A stretch of 64,000 bases of DNA, taken from the NCBI RefSeq assembly GCF_030264275.1, contig NZ_CP127165.1, positions 918,001 to 982,000 on the forward strand, written 5' to 3'. Below the pieces are notes generated by a model. The model ran no database searches, was not told where the DNA came from, and saw nothing but the letters and a program-made list of their open reading frames with translations. The stretch comes from Marivivens sp. LCG002 (GTDB lineage: Bacteria; Pseudomonadota; Alphaproteobacteria; Rhodobacterales; Rhodobacteraceae). The position numbers and the translations under genes were made by a program. Below are positions 26,342-34,320 of this stretch, one piece after another; position 1 is the first letter of the stretch; every line of letters starts with the position of its first letter.

Positions 26342-27127
26342 ATGTATGCATTCGACGTAACCCGTCCGAAAACCGTGGCCGATGCAGTTGCTGCTCTTGC
26401 TGGCGAAGACGCTCAGGCACTGGGTGGGGGGCAAACCCTCATCCCGACCCTGAAACAGCGTCTGGCCTCTCCTGCAGTGCTGGTGAGCCTTTCGGCCATC
26501 GACGAGATCAAGGGCGTTTGCCAAGACGGCAGTGTCCTGAGCATCGGCGGCGGAACGACCCACGCAACGGTTGCGGCAGAGGCGGGGGCCTATCCCGCGC
26601 TGGCGGCCTTGGCCGCGAACATCGGTGATCCTGCGGTGCGCAGCCGCGGGACCATCGGTGGCTCGCTTGCCAACAACGATCCTTCGGCGTGCTACCCTTC
26701 GGCGGCTCTGGCTTCCAATGCGACCATCGTGACCAACACTCGCGAGATCGCAGCGGATGACTACTTCCAAGGGCTGTTCACCACCGCTCTGAACGAAGGC
26801 GAGATCATCACGGGCGTGAAATTCCCGATCCCGCAGGCCGCGAACTATCAAAAGTTCGTCCAGCCTGCATCGCGCTTCAGCCTTGTCGGGGTGTTTGTGG
26901 CCAAATACGCCGACGGTGTTCGCGTGGCGGTCACGGGCGCATCCGAGAACGGCGTGTTCCGCTGGTCCGAAGCAGAGGCTGCGCTTTCTGCGAACTTCTC
27001 GGCAGCGGCTCTCGAGGGGCTCACCGCTTCGGCGGATGGCTTGATCAACGACCTTCACGGGGACGCGGAATATCGCGCCCATCTGATCAAGGTCATGACC
27101 AAGCGCGCTGTCGCTGCGGCCAAGTAA
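26342..27127 (+). CDS. coxM: Molybdenum hydroxylase medium (FAD) subunit, CoxM-like
   Basis: A 261-residue FAD-binding subunit. The two FAD-binding motifs are [18 protein letters not shown] and [12 protein letters not shown], with [18 protein letters not shown] after them. It delivers electrons from the Fe-S clusters to an acceptor, probably the quinone pool in cox-type enzymes. GAGGAGG precedes the ATG, 15 bp after coxL. It is the last gene of the cox structural operon; a shared terminator follows before infC. Confidence 0.93.
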   Translation: MYAFDVTRPKTVADAVAALAGEDAQALGGGQTLIPTLKQRLASPAVLVSLSAIDEIKGVCQDGSVLSIGGGTTHATVAAEAGAYPALAALAANIGDPAVRSRGTIGGSLANNDPSACYPSAALASNATIVTNTREIAADDYFQGLFTTALNEGEIITGVKFPIPQAANYQKFVQPASRFSLVGVFVAKYADGVRVAVTGASENGVFRWSEAEAALSANFSAAALEGLTASADGLINDLHGDAEYRAHLIKVMTKRAVAAAK

Positions 27128-27168
27128 GACCGTCCTGCTCGCGCTTCATGCGGGCAGGTCCAACAAAA

Positions 27169-27190
27169 AAGCCGCCCTTCGGGGCGGCTT
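27169..27190 (-). terminator. Terminator between coxM and infC
   Basis: The stem AAGCCGCC / GGCGGCTT has a CTTCGG loop. The A-run at 27165-27170 becomes a T-run on the minus strand, so it mainly ends infC. On the plus strand it is followed by TTTCTC and may also end the cox operon. Confidence 0.8.
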
Positions 27191-27217
27191 TCTCGTATCA
27201 GGGGATTCGTGCGAGCC

Positions 27218-27760
27218 TTACTTGGTCGGGCTCAGCATCATGACCATCTGACGGCCTTCCATTTTGGGCATGTTGTCGACCTTGCCGTGTTCGGTAATGT
27301 CGGAAGCCACACGCTCCAGCAGATTCCGTCCAAGATCCTGGTGGGCCATTTCGCGGCCACGGAAACGCAGCGTAACTTTGACCTTGTCGCCGTTCTCGAG
27401 GAACTTGAGGACCGAGCGCATTTTCACTTCGTAATCGTGGGTATCCGTGTTGGGACGGAACTTTACCTCTTTGATTTCGATGATCTTTTGCTTCTTGCGA
27501 GCCTCGGCCTCTTTCTTCTGGGTCTCGTACTTGTACTTGCCGAAGTCCATGATTTTACACACGGGCGGCACAGCATTGGGCGAGATTTCTACAAGATCGA
27601 GACCGGCTTCTTCGGCCATTTCAAGAGCGCGAGCGGGAGAGACCACTCCGACGTTCTCGCCTTCGGCGCCAATAAGACGGATTTCAGTGCCCCGAATACG
27701 GTCGTTGATACGGGGTCCAGTTTCACGCACCGGAGGTGCGTTATGAGGTCTGCGGGCTAT
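27218..27760 (-). CDS. infC: Translation initiation factor IF-3, apparent AUA start
   Basis: IF-3 binds the 30S subunit and checks the start codon. The two domains are complete ([20 protein letters not shown] and [17 protein letters not shown], ending [12 protein letters not shown]). The first plausible ATG/GTG is at 27730, but the conserved N-terminus [14 protein letters not shown] is encoded upstream, beginning right after an ATA codon (27760-27758). AAGGA lies 7 bases before it. No in-frame ATG, GTG or TTG gives this end, so AUA appears to be the start. infC is known to use rare AUU-type starts for autoregulation. Confidence 0.9.
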   Translation of the reverse strand: MARRPHNAPPVRETGPRINDRIRGTEIRLIGAEGENVGVVSPARALEMAEEAGLDLVEISPNAVPPVCKIMDFGKYKYETQKKEAEARKKQKIIEIKEVKFRPNTDTHDYEVKMRSVLKFLENGDKVKVTLRFRGREMAHQDLGRNLLERVASDITEHGKVDNMPKMEGRQMVMMLSPTK

Positions 27761-27772
27761 GGCCTTGTCCTT
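27758..27772 (-). promoter_or_regulatory. Ribosome-binding site and AUA start of infC
   Basis: AAGGA (27772-27768) is separated by 7 bases from ATA (27760-27758) on the minus strand. Rare start codons let IF-3 repress its own translation, as shown for AUU in Escherichia coli; autoregulation here is inferred. Confidence 0.65.
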
Positions 27773-27954
27773 TCGGCTGTTAGCAATTTCTTGCGCAAAA
27801 TATAGGCCCTTAGCGCTGCGCGCAACCCGCTATTGAGGCATTGGGCTAAAGTCCTGTTTTCCCCCATGAGTTGTCTCTTTCCCTTTCATGTTGCATCTGT
27901 CATAGGGGCCGCGGAACCCGGATTGGGGGCTCCGTCCAAAAAAGGAAGTGTATC

Positions 27955-28677
27955 ATGAGAGCGATTATCATCATTGCTATCGCTGCGATCGCCGGTTTCT
28001 TCGGCTATCAGTATTTTGCCAATGGTAAGGCACCTGTCGAAGCGGTCGAAACCGTGACCGAAAAGGCAGAAACCGCTGCAGAAGGCGCGACCGAAGCAGC
28101 GACCGAAGCTGCTGCAACCGCGACCGAGGCTGCCACCGAAGCCGCCACCGCCGCAACCGAAGCTGCGACCGCTGCTGCTGAGGCGACCGAAGCTGCTGCC
28201 GAGGCTGCCACCGATGCGGCTGCCGGTGCTGTAGAAGCTGCTGCAGAAGCTGCGACCGACGCGGTAGAAGCTGCTGCCGAGGCTGGCGCTGCTGCCACCG
28301 ATGCCGCTGCCGCTGCGACCGAAGCTGCGACTGATGCGGCGACCGCTGCGACCGAAGCTGCGACCGATGCCGCCACTGAGGCTGCAACCGACGCCGCTGT
28401 AGCTGCCGAAGGCGCCGCTGCTGCTGCCACCGAGGCCGCAACTGCCGCCACCGACGCTGCAACCAACGCCCTCGGTTCGGTTGCTGCTGCTCTTGATCCC
28501 GCTACTCTCCTGAACGTCGAGAACTTCGATGCGGCCGCTGTCGTATCCTACATCGAAGCCTCGTCGCTCGAAGACGGCACCAAGGGCACGCTTGTCACCG
28601 CTGTGAACGCAGCCGGCGACAACCCCGAGCTCATTCAGGGCGTGATCGATCAGATCAAGGCGGCTCTGGGTCTCTGA
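27955..28677 (+). CDS. Alanine-rich membrane-anchored repeat protein
   Basis: A 240-residue protein of unknown function. An N-terminal membrane helix (MRAIIIIAIAAIAGFFGYQYF) is followed by about 130 residues of Ala/Thr/Glu/Asp repeats (units like TEAATEAA and TDAATAA) that predict one long amphipathic helix. The C-terminal 60 residues are normal sequence (DPATLLNVENFDAAAVVSYIE). The start at 27955 follows AAGGAAG; the upstream extension of the frame has no signal character. It probably spans or lines the periplasm. The repeat leaves long spurious frames open on both strands. A strong terminator follows. Confidence 0.75.
   Translation: MRAIIIIAIAAIAGFFGYQYFANGKAPVEAVETVTEKAETAAEGATEAATEAAATATEAATEAATAATEAATAAAEATEAAAEAATDAAAGAVEAAAEAATDAVEAAAEAGAAATDAAAAATEAATDAATAATEAATDAATEAATDAAVAAEGAAAAATEAATAATDAATNALGSVAAALDPATLLNVENFDAAAVVSYIEASSLEDGTKGTLVTAVNAAGDNPELIQGVIDQIKAALGL
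28066..28470 (+). repeat. Degenerate GCN/ACC/GAN codon repeat
   Basis: Nearly every codon encodes Ala, Thr, Glu or Asp, in units such as GCGACCGAAGCTGC repeated with variation. It encodes the helical rod of the protein at 27955-28677 and could expand or contract by slippage or recombination. Confidence 0.7.
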
Positions 28678-28695
28678 TCCAACCCGTCCCAAAAG

Positions 28696-28723
28696 AAAGG
28701 GCCGCTCGATCGAGCGGCCCTTT
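28696..28723 (+). terminator. Perfect-palindrome terminator
   Basis: A 28-bp perfect palindrome (arms start AAAGGGCCGCTCGA) is followed by further T residues to 28725. It ends the alanine-rich gene and, given its symmetry, may also end the convergent ferredoxin reductase gene. Confidence 0.85.
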
Positions 28724-28744
28724 TTCGTTGAACTGTCGGTAAAA

Positions 28745-29596
28745 TCAGTCGAGGAACGCCTTTTCTACGACATATTGCGCGGGCTTCGAGTTCGCACCTT
28801 CCTCAAGGCCATAGCCTTCGAGCATCTCTTTGATCTCGAGGTTGAAGGCAAGGTTGCCGCAGACCATCGCACGGTCGGTCTCGGGGTTGATTTGCGGCAC
28901 GCCGAGATCGGCAAACGCCTCGCCCGAGCGCATCAGATCGGTGATGCGGCCCATCTTGGGGCTCTCTTCGCGGGTGGTGGTCGGATAGTATTTGATCTTC
29001 TTCCAGAAGCCGTCTCCGATGACTTCGTTCAAAAGCTCGTCCGTCTTGAGGCTTTCGATCAGGTCGCGGCCATAGGTCAGCTCGCCCACTTCGCGGCAGG
29101 TATGGGTGATGATGACCTCGTCATAATCCTCATAGGTCTGCGGCTCGCGCAAGAGCGAGGCAAACGGCGCAAACCCTGTGCCCGTGGCAAAGAACCAGAT
29201 GCGCTTGCCGGGAAGGAGCGCGTCATGCACAAGTGTGCCGACGGGCTTGGGGCGCAGGATGATTTCGTCCCCGACCTTGATGTGCTGGAGCTTGGAGGTC
29301 AGTGGGCCGTCTTGCACCTTGATCGAGTAGAACTCCAGCTCTTCGTCCCAAGAGGGCGAGGCGATGGAATAGGCGCGCAGCAATGGCTTTTGCTTGCCCG
29401 TCACGGGATCAGGGTCGCCCATCAGGCCGATCATCACGAACTCGCCCGAGCGGAACCGCATCGACGCAGGGCGCGTGCAGCGGAAGGAAAACAGGCGGTC
29501 GGTATAATGTGCCACAGCGGTCACGGTCTGTGCGTCCGGCATGGTCACGGCTTTGGCGGGTGCGGGTGCTTCGGTCACTAGGGCTTGCTCGGTCAT
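28745..29596 (-). CDS. fpr: Ferredoxin--NADP+ reductase
   Basis: A 283-residue FAD enzyme. It has the FAD-binding motif RAYSIASP, then VGTLVHDALLPG and NADP-binding FATGTGFAPFASL, with C-terminal AMVCGNLAFNLEIKEML. It exchanges electrons between NADPH and ferredoxin or flavodoxin. The start at 29596 (MTEQALVTEAPAP) is preferred to 29635, though the ribosome-binding site is weak. It lies at the end of the sulfate-assimilation gene run and could feed reductant to the ferredoxin-type sulfite reductase upstream. Confidence 0.9.
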   Translation of the reverse strand: MTEQALVTEAPAPAKAVTMPDAQTVTAVAHYTDRLFSFRCTRPASMRFRSGEFVMIGLMGDPDPVTGKQKPLLRAYSIASPSWDEELEFYSIKVQDGPLTSKLQHIKVGDEIILRPKPVGTLVHDALLPGKRIWFFATGTGFAPFASLLREPQTYEDYDEVIITHTCREVGELTYGRDLIESLKTDELLNEVIGDGFWKKIKYYPTTTREESPKMGRITDLMRSGEAFADLGVPQINPETDRAMVCGNLAFNLEIKEMLEGYGLEEGANSKPAQYVVEKAFLD

Positions 29597-29667
29597 ATCT
29601 CTCTCGCGCCACACCATGGGGCGCGCCTTTGTCATACGCGTTGATCTGGATCAGGGGAAGGGGCCGA

Positions 29668-30078
29668 TCAGGCCCGCATCCGCGACTGATAGTCATGGGC
29701 CTGCCATTTTGCACGGGCGAGCCATTGATCTTCGGGCTGACGCGCAGCGAGATCATCGCTGATCTCGACCTCGTCGAAACCCGAGCGACGGGCCATCGCG
29801 TATTGATCGGCGATCACATGGCCCTTGGCACGCAGGCGGCCCTTGAACCCCTCGCGGCGCAACTGCGCGGCAAGGGTAAAGCCGCGCCCGTCCGAAAACG
29901 AGGGGAAAAGGATACGCACGAAGGATGCCCCCGAAAGACGGGCGGCAAGGTCGCGGATCTCTGCGTTGGAGGGCACTTCGATTGCGGGGGTGTCCGTCGT
30001 CGCATCGTCAAGCGCGACAAAGGTTCCCTCGAAGTCATCTGCGGCAAAGCCGCTGTCGGTTACAATCACAGTCATCAT
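29668..30078 (-). CDS. DUF934 domain protein of the sulfate-assimilation operon
   Basis: A 136-residue protein with FVALDDATTD, LSGASFVRILFPSFSDGRGFTLA and RSGFDEVEISDDLA, typical of DUF934. Such proteins follow cysH/cysI in many proteobacteria and are thought to help sulfite reductase, but the role is not established. It starts 9 bp after the cysH stop. No cofactor motif or membrane segment is visible. Confidence 0.82.
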   Translation of the reverse strand: MMTVIVTDSGFAADDFEGTFVALDDATTDTPAIEVPSNAEIRDLAARLSGASFVRILFPSFSDGRGFTLAAQLRREGFKGRLRAKGHVIADQYAMARRSGFDEVEISDDLAARQPEDQWLARAKWQAHDYQSRMRA

Positions 30079-30087
30079 TTATCCCTT

Positions 30088-30825
30088 TCAGGCCGCAACA
30101 CCGCCACCGCGAACGACTTTGCCGTTCACAAAGTGGATGCCGCATTCTTCTTTGTTCGAGTTCCGCCAGCGTCCCGCACGCGGGTCTTCGCCTTCTTTGA
30201 CGGGCGAGGTGCAAGGGGCGCAACCGATGGATGGATAGCCCTTGGCCACCAGCGGGTGACGGGGTAGGCGGTTTTCGGTCATATAGTCCTGAAGATCGCT
30301 CATGTCCCAGTGGCAGAGCGGGTTGATCTTGATCCGCGTGTCGTCCTCGTTCTCAAAGAAGTCGAGCGCCGCGCGGGTCGAGCTTTGATACCGTTTGCGC
30401 CCCGTGATCCACGCATCATAGTCGTTCAATGCGTTCTGGAGCGGGATCGTCTTGCGCAAATCGCAGCAAGCATCGGTGTTATACTGATGCAAGGTGCCGT
30501 CGGGATCGTGGAGCTTCTTCATCTCGTCGGAGGCGCGGATCACTTTCACGTTCTTGAGGTGAAGGCGCTCGGTCAATTCGTGTTGATAGTCGAGCGTCTC
30601 GGCAAAGAGCATCTCGGTATCGATGAACAGAACGGGCGTCGTGCGGTCGATCACGGACACGAGGTGCAAGAGCACCACCGACTCCGCGCCGAACGACGAC
30701 ACGAGCGCAGTCTTGCCCACCTGAGCGTCCCGCAATGCGCCTTCGAGAACCGAAGTCGCACTGTGGTGCTTGTAGCGGGTGTTGAGCGCCGTGACGCGTT
30801 TTGCGACGGGTTCACTCAGCGGCAT
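30088..30825 (-). CDS. cysH: APS reductase (CysH, Fe-S type)
   Basis: A 245-residue reductase that reduces adenylyl sulfate to sulfite. It has the PP-loop-like SSFGAESVVLLHL and the paired cysteines CCDLRK and GCAPCTSP that bind a [4Fe-4S] cluster. These mark the APS-using form and are absent from the PAPS form. The catalytic C-terminal Cys is in EECGIHF. The start at 30825 (MPLSEPVAKRVTAL) gives the normal length and overlaps the cysI end by 14 bp; the longer frame to 30972 lies inside cysI and is rejected. Confidence 0.92.
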   Translation of the reverse strand: MPLSEPVAKRVTALNTRYKHHSATSVLEGALRDAQVGKTALVSSFGAESVVLLHLVSVIDRTTPVLFIDTEMLFAETLDYQHELTERLHLKNVKVIRASDEMKKLHDPDGTLHQYNTDACCDLRKTIPLQNALNDYDAWITGRKRYQSSTRAALDFFENEDDTRIKINPLCHWDMSDLQDYMTENRLPRHPLVAKGYPSIGCAPCTSPVKEGEDPRAGRWRNSNKEECGIHFVNGKVVRGGGVAA

Positions 30826-32485
30826 GGGCACGGGCCTCCGCATCGTAGAGTGCGGTCTTGAACGGCTCCATACCGACCCGCTTGAACGCTTCGAGGAAGG
30901 TTTCTTCGGGGCTTTCGCGCAGGTCGAGATAGGCAAGAACAATGCGTTCGATCGCATCGGTGATGTCCTCATACGAGAAACCGGGTCCCGTTTTGGTGCC
31001 GATCACCGCGTCTTCGGTGCCGTCGCCGCCAAGGGTGATCTGGTAATTCTCGACGCCGGCGCGGTCGAGGCCCAGAATTCCGATGTGGCCAACGTGGTGG
31101 TGTCCGCAAGCGTTGATGCAGCCCGAAATTTTGATCTTGAGCGGGCCGACCTCGTGCTCGAGCTTGAGCTCCTCGAAACGGGTTGCGATCTCTTGCGCGA
31201 TCGGGATCGAACGCGCGGTTGCAAGGGCGCAGTAATCCATACCGGGGCAAGCAATGATGTCCGAGATGAGACCGATGTTCGCAGTCGCAAGGTCGGCTTC
31301 GCGCAGGGCTTGGTACACCGCCGGAAGATCCGATTTATGGACATGCGGCAGGATCACGTTCTGCTCGTGGCTGATCCGCAGCTCGCCGTGACCGTATGCC
31401 TCGGCCAGATCGGCCATCACGCGCATCTGGTGCGATGTTGCATCCCCGGGGGTCTGGCCATGCTTTTTGATCGAGATCGACACGATGGCATAGCCGTCGA
31501 CACGGTGCTCGGCAAGGTTGGTGTCGCTCCACGACGCAAAGGCAGGGTTGGCCAGACGGTAAGCGTCATAGGCCTCCGTGCCTTTGGTCACGAATTCGGG
31601 CGCGGCAAAGTGCTTTTGGATTTGCGCAAGAATGTCCTGATCCACACCCGTAAAGGTCGGACGGATCGCCGCGAAACGCTCGTCGACAAGGGCCGCAAAG
31701 GTATCGAGACCGTTCTCGTGGACGGTGATCTTGATCCGCGCCTTATACTTGTTGTCGCGGCGGCCAAGGAGGTTCCAGACCGAAACAACAGCTTCGACAT
31801 AGGGAAGAAGGTCCGCTTTGGGCAGGAAGTCCTTGATCACCTTGCCGACCATCGGCGTGCGGCCGAGACCGCCACCGACGATGACTTCAAATCCGAGTTC
31901 ACCCGCCGCGTTGCGCACCATGCGCAGGCCGATGTCATGCGCTTTGGTGACGGCGCGGTCGTTGGGCGAGCCGGTGATCGCGATCTTGAACTTGCGCGGC
32001 AAGAACTGGAATTCGGGATGGTCGGTGGACCACTGGCGCAGCAATTCGGCAACGGGACGGGGGTCTTCGATCTCGTCGGCGGCGGCTCCAGCGAAATGGT
32101 CAGCGGTTACGTTTCGGATCGTATTGCCCGAGGTCTGGATCGCGTGCATTTCGACATCGGCAAGCGCGCTCAGGATATCGGGCACATCGGCAAGCTTGGG
32201 CCAGTTGAACTGGATGTTCTGGCGGGTGGTGAAATGGCCATAGCCCTTGTCCCACTTGTCCGCGATATAGGCGAGCTGACGCATCTGCGAGGGGTTGATC
32301 GTCCCATAGGGCACGGCCACGCGGAGCATATAGGCGTGAAGCTGGAGATAGAGCCCGTTCATAAGGCGCAGGGGGCGGAACTCGTCCTCGGTCAGCGAGC
32401 CGTCGATGCGGCGCTCGACCTGCGCGCGGAATTGCGCAACGCGCTCGCGGACGAAAGCTTCGTCAAAGTCGTTATACTTATACAT
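30812..32485 (-). CDS. cysI: Nitrite/sulfite reductase, siroheme [4Fe-4S] (CysI-like)
   Basis: A 557-residue siroheme enzyme that reduces sulfite to sulfide with six electrons. The cluster/siroheme ligands are in CPGMDYCALA and GCINACGHHH; the N-terminal half has GTINPSQMRQLAYIADKWD and YGHFTTRQNIQFNWP. It resembles ferredoxin-dependent sulfite/nitrite reductases. Context with cysH and cysG favours sulfite. It starts 2 bp after the DUF2849 gene and overlaps cysH. Confidence 0.92.
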   Translation of the reverse strand: MYKYNDFDEAFVRERVAQFRAQVERRIDGSLTEDEFRPLRLMNGLYLQLHAYMLRVAVPYGTINPSQMRQLAYIADKWDKGYGHFTTRQNIQFNWPKLADVPDILSALADVEMHAIQTSGNTIRNVTADHFAGAAADEIEDPRPVAELLRQWSTDHPEFQFLPRKFKIAITGSPNDRAVTKAHDIGLRMVRNAAGELGFEVIVGGGLGRTPMVGKVIKDFLPKADLLPYVEAVVSVWNLLGRRDNKYKARIKITVHENGLDTFAALVDERFAAIRPTFTGVDQDILAQIQKHFAAPEFVTKGTEAYDAYRLANPAFASWSDTNLAEHRVDGYAIVSISIKKHGQTPGDATSHQMRVMADLAEAYGHGELRISHEQNVILPHVHKSDLPAVYQALREADLATANIGLISDIIACPGMDYCALATARSIPIAQEIATRFEELKLEHEVGPLKIKISGCINACGHHHVGHIGILGLDRAGVENYQITLGGDGTEDAVIGTKTGPGFSYEDITDAIERIVLAYLDLRESPEETFLEAFKRVGMEPFKTALYDAEARAHAAE

Positions 32486-32487
32486 TC

Positions 32488-32787
32488 TTAAATCTCCACC
32501 TGCTTGCCGTGGGCATAGTTCGAAGGCCCGCGGGTGCGGAAGGCTTCTCGGAAATGGGTCGGCTCGGGGCCGTTCGCGCCCGCCTTGGCCTCGACGAGAT
32601 AGGGGCCGACAACGGTTGCGGCATCACGCTGGGCGTCCAGAAGACGGATTTCGGCATGGGCCTCATCCTCGATCAGCTCGGCCTCACACATATTGCGGGT
32701 CCAGCGATCATCGGCGGTGAGCCAAACGGCATCTCCTTCGAGCAGATGGTTGGCTGTGACGACTTTGGGTGTGAATTGGCGGCTCAT
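32488..32787 (-). CDS. DUF2849 domain protein
   Basis: A 99-residue protein starting MSRQFTPKVVTANHLLEGDAV with a single small domain (WLTADDRWTRNMCEAELI, then VVGPYLVEAKAG). DUF2849 genes recur between cysG and cysI in alphaproteobacteria; the function is unknown, and help to siroheme insertion or sulfite reductase is a guess from position. The ATG overlaps the cysG stop in an ATGA and the stop is 2 bp before cysI. Confidence 0.85.
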   Translation of the reverse strand: MSRQFTPKVVTANHLLEGDAVWLTADDRWTRNMCEAELIEDEAHAEIRLLDAQRDAATVVGPYLVEAKAGANGPEPTHFREAFRTRGPSNYAHGKQVEI

Positions 32788-34184
32788 TGAGCGGCCTCCT
32801 TTAGGTCTAGGGACGTGAGGACCTCGGCCGCGTGGCGCGGCGCAAGGCCATAGAGAAGGATGGCGGGGCCGTGCAGGTCGCTGCGCGACAGCGCGGGCTC
32901 CAGCTCGGCAAGGGTGGTGGACAGAACGCGGCTTTCGGGGCGCGAGGCGTTTTCAACCACGGTGATCGGGGTGTCGGGGTTTGCGCCATGCATGATTAGG
33001 CGACCCTGCACGAACCGCGCGGCGCGCTTGCCCATATAGATCGCGGCAACCTCGCCGTCTTTGGCAAGAGCGCGCCAGTCATGGTCGGCAAAGCCCTTCA
33101 TATCGTGACCCGTCAGAAGCCTGACCGAGGCGTTGCGGCCCCGCTTGGTCAGGCTCTGGCCGATTTGCGCCACAGCCGCAGAGGCCGCTGTGATGCCGGG
33201 CACGATGCGATAGGAAATACCTGCGTCTTCAATAGCTTCGATCTCTTCGTCGAGGCGACCGAAAACGGTGGGATCACCGGCCTTGAGACGCACGACATGG
33301 GCCCCTTGTGCCGCATGTTCGACGATAAGACGGTTGATCTCGTCCTGTGTGGTCGAAGGACCGAAACCCTCTTTGCCGACGTTGATCATCAGCGCTTCGC
33401 GGCGGGCAAGTTCGAGGATCTCGCGGCTGACCAGACGGTCATAGATCACCACATCCGCCTCATCGAGCGCCTTGCGCGCCTTGAGCGTCAGAAGTTCGGG
33501 ATCACCGGGACCTGCGCCGACAAGATCGACATGGCCTTCCTTTTGGGCGGTCATGATATGCTGATCGAGAAGCGCTTCGAGCGCCGCGCTCGCCCCTTTT
33601 GCCCCATTGGCCTCGACGGCTTTGGGACCTGCTTTGAAATAATAGTCGGCCCAGAAGTCACGACGCTTGCGACCCAAAGGCAGCGTCTCGACCGCATGAC
33701 GGAAGGATTTCCCCACACGCGCCAAAAGGCCGAGCGTCACGGGGAGCCGCTCTTCAAGGTCCGCTTTGATGGCACGGGCCAGAACAGGGGCCGCGCCTTC
33801 GGTGCCGATGGCGACCGTCACAGGATCACGGTCGACGATGGCGGGGGTGATGAATGCGCTGTCTTCGAGGTTATCAACGATATTGACCAGCGCTCCTTCG
33901 GCGCGGGCGATTGCCGCAACGCGGGCGTCCTCTGCGTCATCCTCGTTCGCGGCATAGAAAAGGGCAGCGCAAAGCACGTCTCCGCGGCGCAATGCGCGGC
34001 GGGTCAGGATGATTTTCCCCTCAAGGCCCAGCTTTTCGATGTCGGCATGGGGGGCGTCGGCATAGACGGCGATACGCGCTTCCGTCTTGAGCAAAAGACG
34101 AAGTTTCGCCATCGCAGCCTCTCCACCGCCCGAAAGGACGATGCGCCGACCGGCGACCGAGAGAAAGATGGGGAAGTGTTGCAT
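32784..34184 (-). CDS. cysG: Siroheme synthase CysG
   Basis: A 466-residue trifunctional enzyme. The N-terminal precorrin-2 dehydrogenase/ferrochelatase has FLSVAGRRIVLSGGGEAAMAK. The C-terminal uroporphyrinogen-III methyltransferase has VDLVGAGPGDPELLTLKA, VIYDRLVS and RLKAGDPTVFGR, then GITAASAAVA. It makes the siroheme needed by cysI and leads the operon. A conserved operator cluster and the divergent Lrp-type regulator lie upstream, so sulfur-responsive control is likely. Confidence 0.93.
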   Translation of the reverse strand: MQHFPIFLSVAGRRIVLSGGGEAAMAKLRLLLKTEARIAVYADAPHADIEKLGLEGKIILTRRALRRGDVLCAALFYAANEDDAEDARVAAIARAEGALVNIVDNLEDSAFITPAIVDRDPVTVAIGTEGAAPVLARAIKADLEERLPVTLGLLARVGKSFRHAVETLPLGRKRRDFWADYYFKAGPKAVEANGAKGASAALEALLDQHIMTAQKEGHVDLVGAGPGDPELLTLKARKALDEADVVIYDRLVSREILELARREALMINVGKEGFGPSTTQDEINRLIVEHAAQGAHVVRLKAGDPTVFGRLDEEIEAIEDAGISYRIVPGITAASAAVAQIGQSLTKRGRNASVRLLTGHDMKGFADHDWRALAKDGEVAAIYMGKRAARFVQGRLIMHGANPDTPITVVENASRPESRVLSTTLAELEPALSRSDLHGPAILLYGLAPRHAAEVLTSLDLKEAAQ

Positions 34185-34212
34185 CGCATACTCCTGAAGG
34201 TTTCCCTGTCTA

Positions 34213-34303
34213 TATAGAACATTTTTCCGTATTTTGCCTATTGTACGGCAAGAATAAGGACGTATGTTCTATTCAGGCGGTGGATCGCTTTGAATGTTCT
34301 ATA
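34213..34303. promoter_or_regulatory. Three phased copies of an 11-bp operator between cysG and the Lrp gene
   Basis: TATAGAACATT (34213-34223) is the exact reverse complement of AATGTTCTATA (34293-34303). A third copy, TATGTTCTATT, is at 34263-34273. The spacings of 50 and 30 bp keep the copies on one face of the helix, as expected for an Lrp/AsnC protein. The last copy covers the upstream ATG at 34294, which supports the later start at 34321. Confidence 0.65.
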
Positions 34304-34320
34304 AGTCGGGAAAAACAGGA

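Noticed and set aside
23948-27082. A 1044-codon open frame antisense to coxL and coxM
   Set aside because: The plus-strand CoxL and CoxM proteins have clear family motifs. High-GC codon bias leaves the opposite frame open by chance; the antisense product has no recognisable domain or signal.
22860-27127. Aerobic CO dehydrogenase (form I)
   Set aside because: CoxL lacks the AYxCSFR motif with the Cu-binding Cys and the gene order is S-L-M.
27886-28692. Ser/Gly- or Ala-rich frames antisense to the alanine-rich gene
   Set aside because: They are by-products of the GCN/GAN repeat, which has no stops in any frame. The plus-strand frame has a membrane helix, ribosome site and terminator.
30779-32491. 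A 570-codon plus-strand frame antisense to cysI
   Set aside because: cysI has complete siroheme and cluster motifs on the minus strand; the antisense frame has none.
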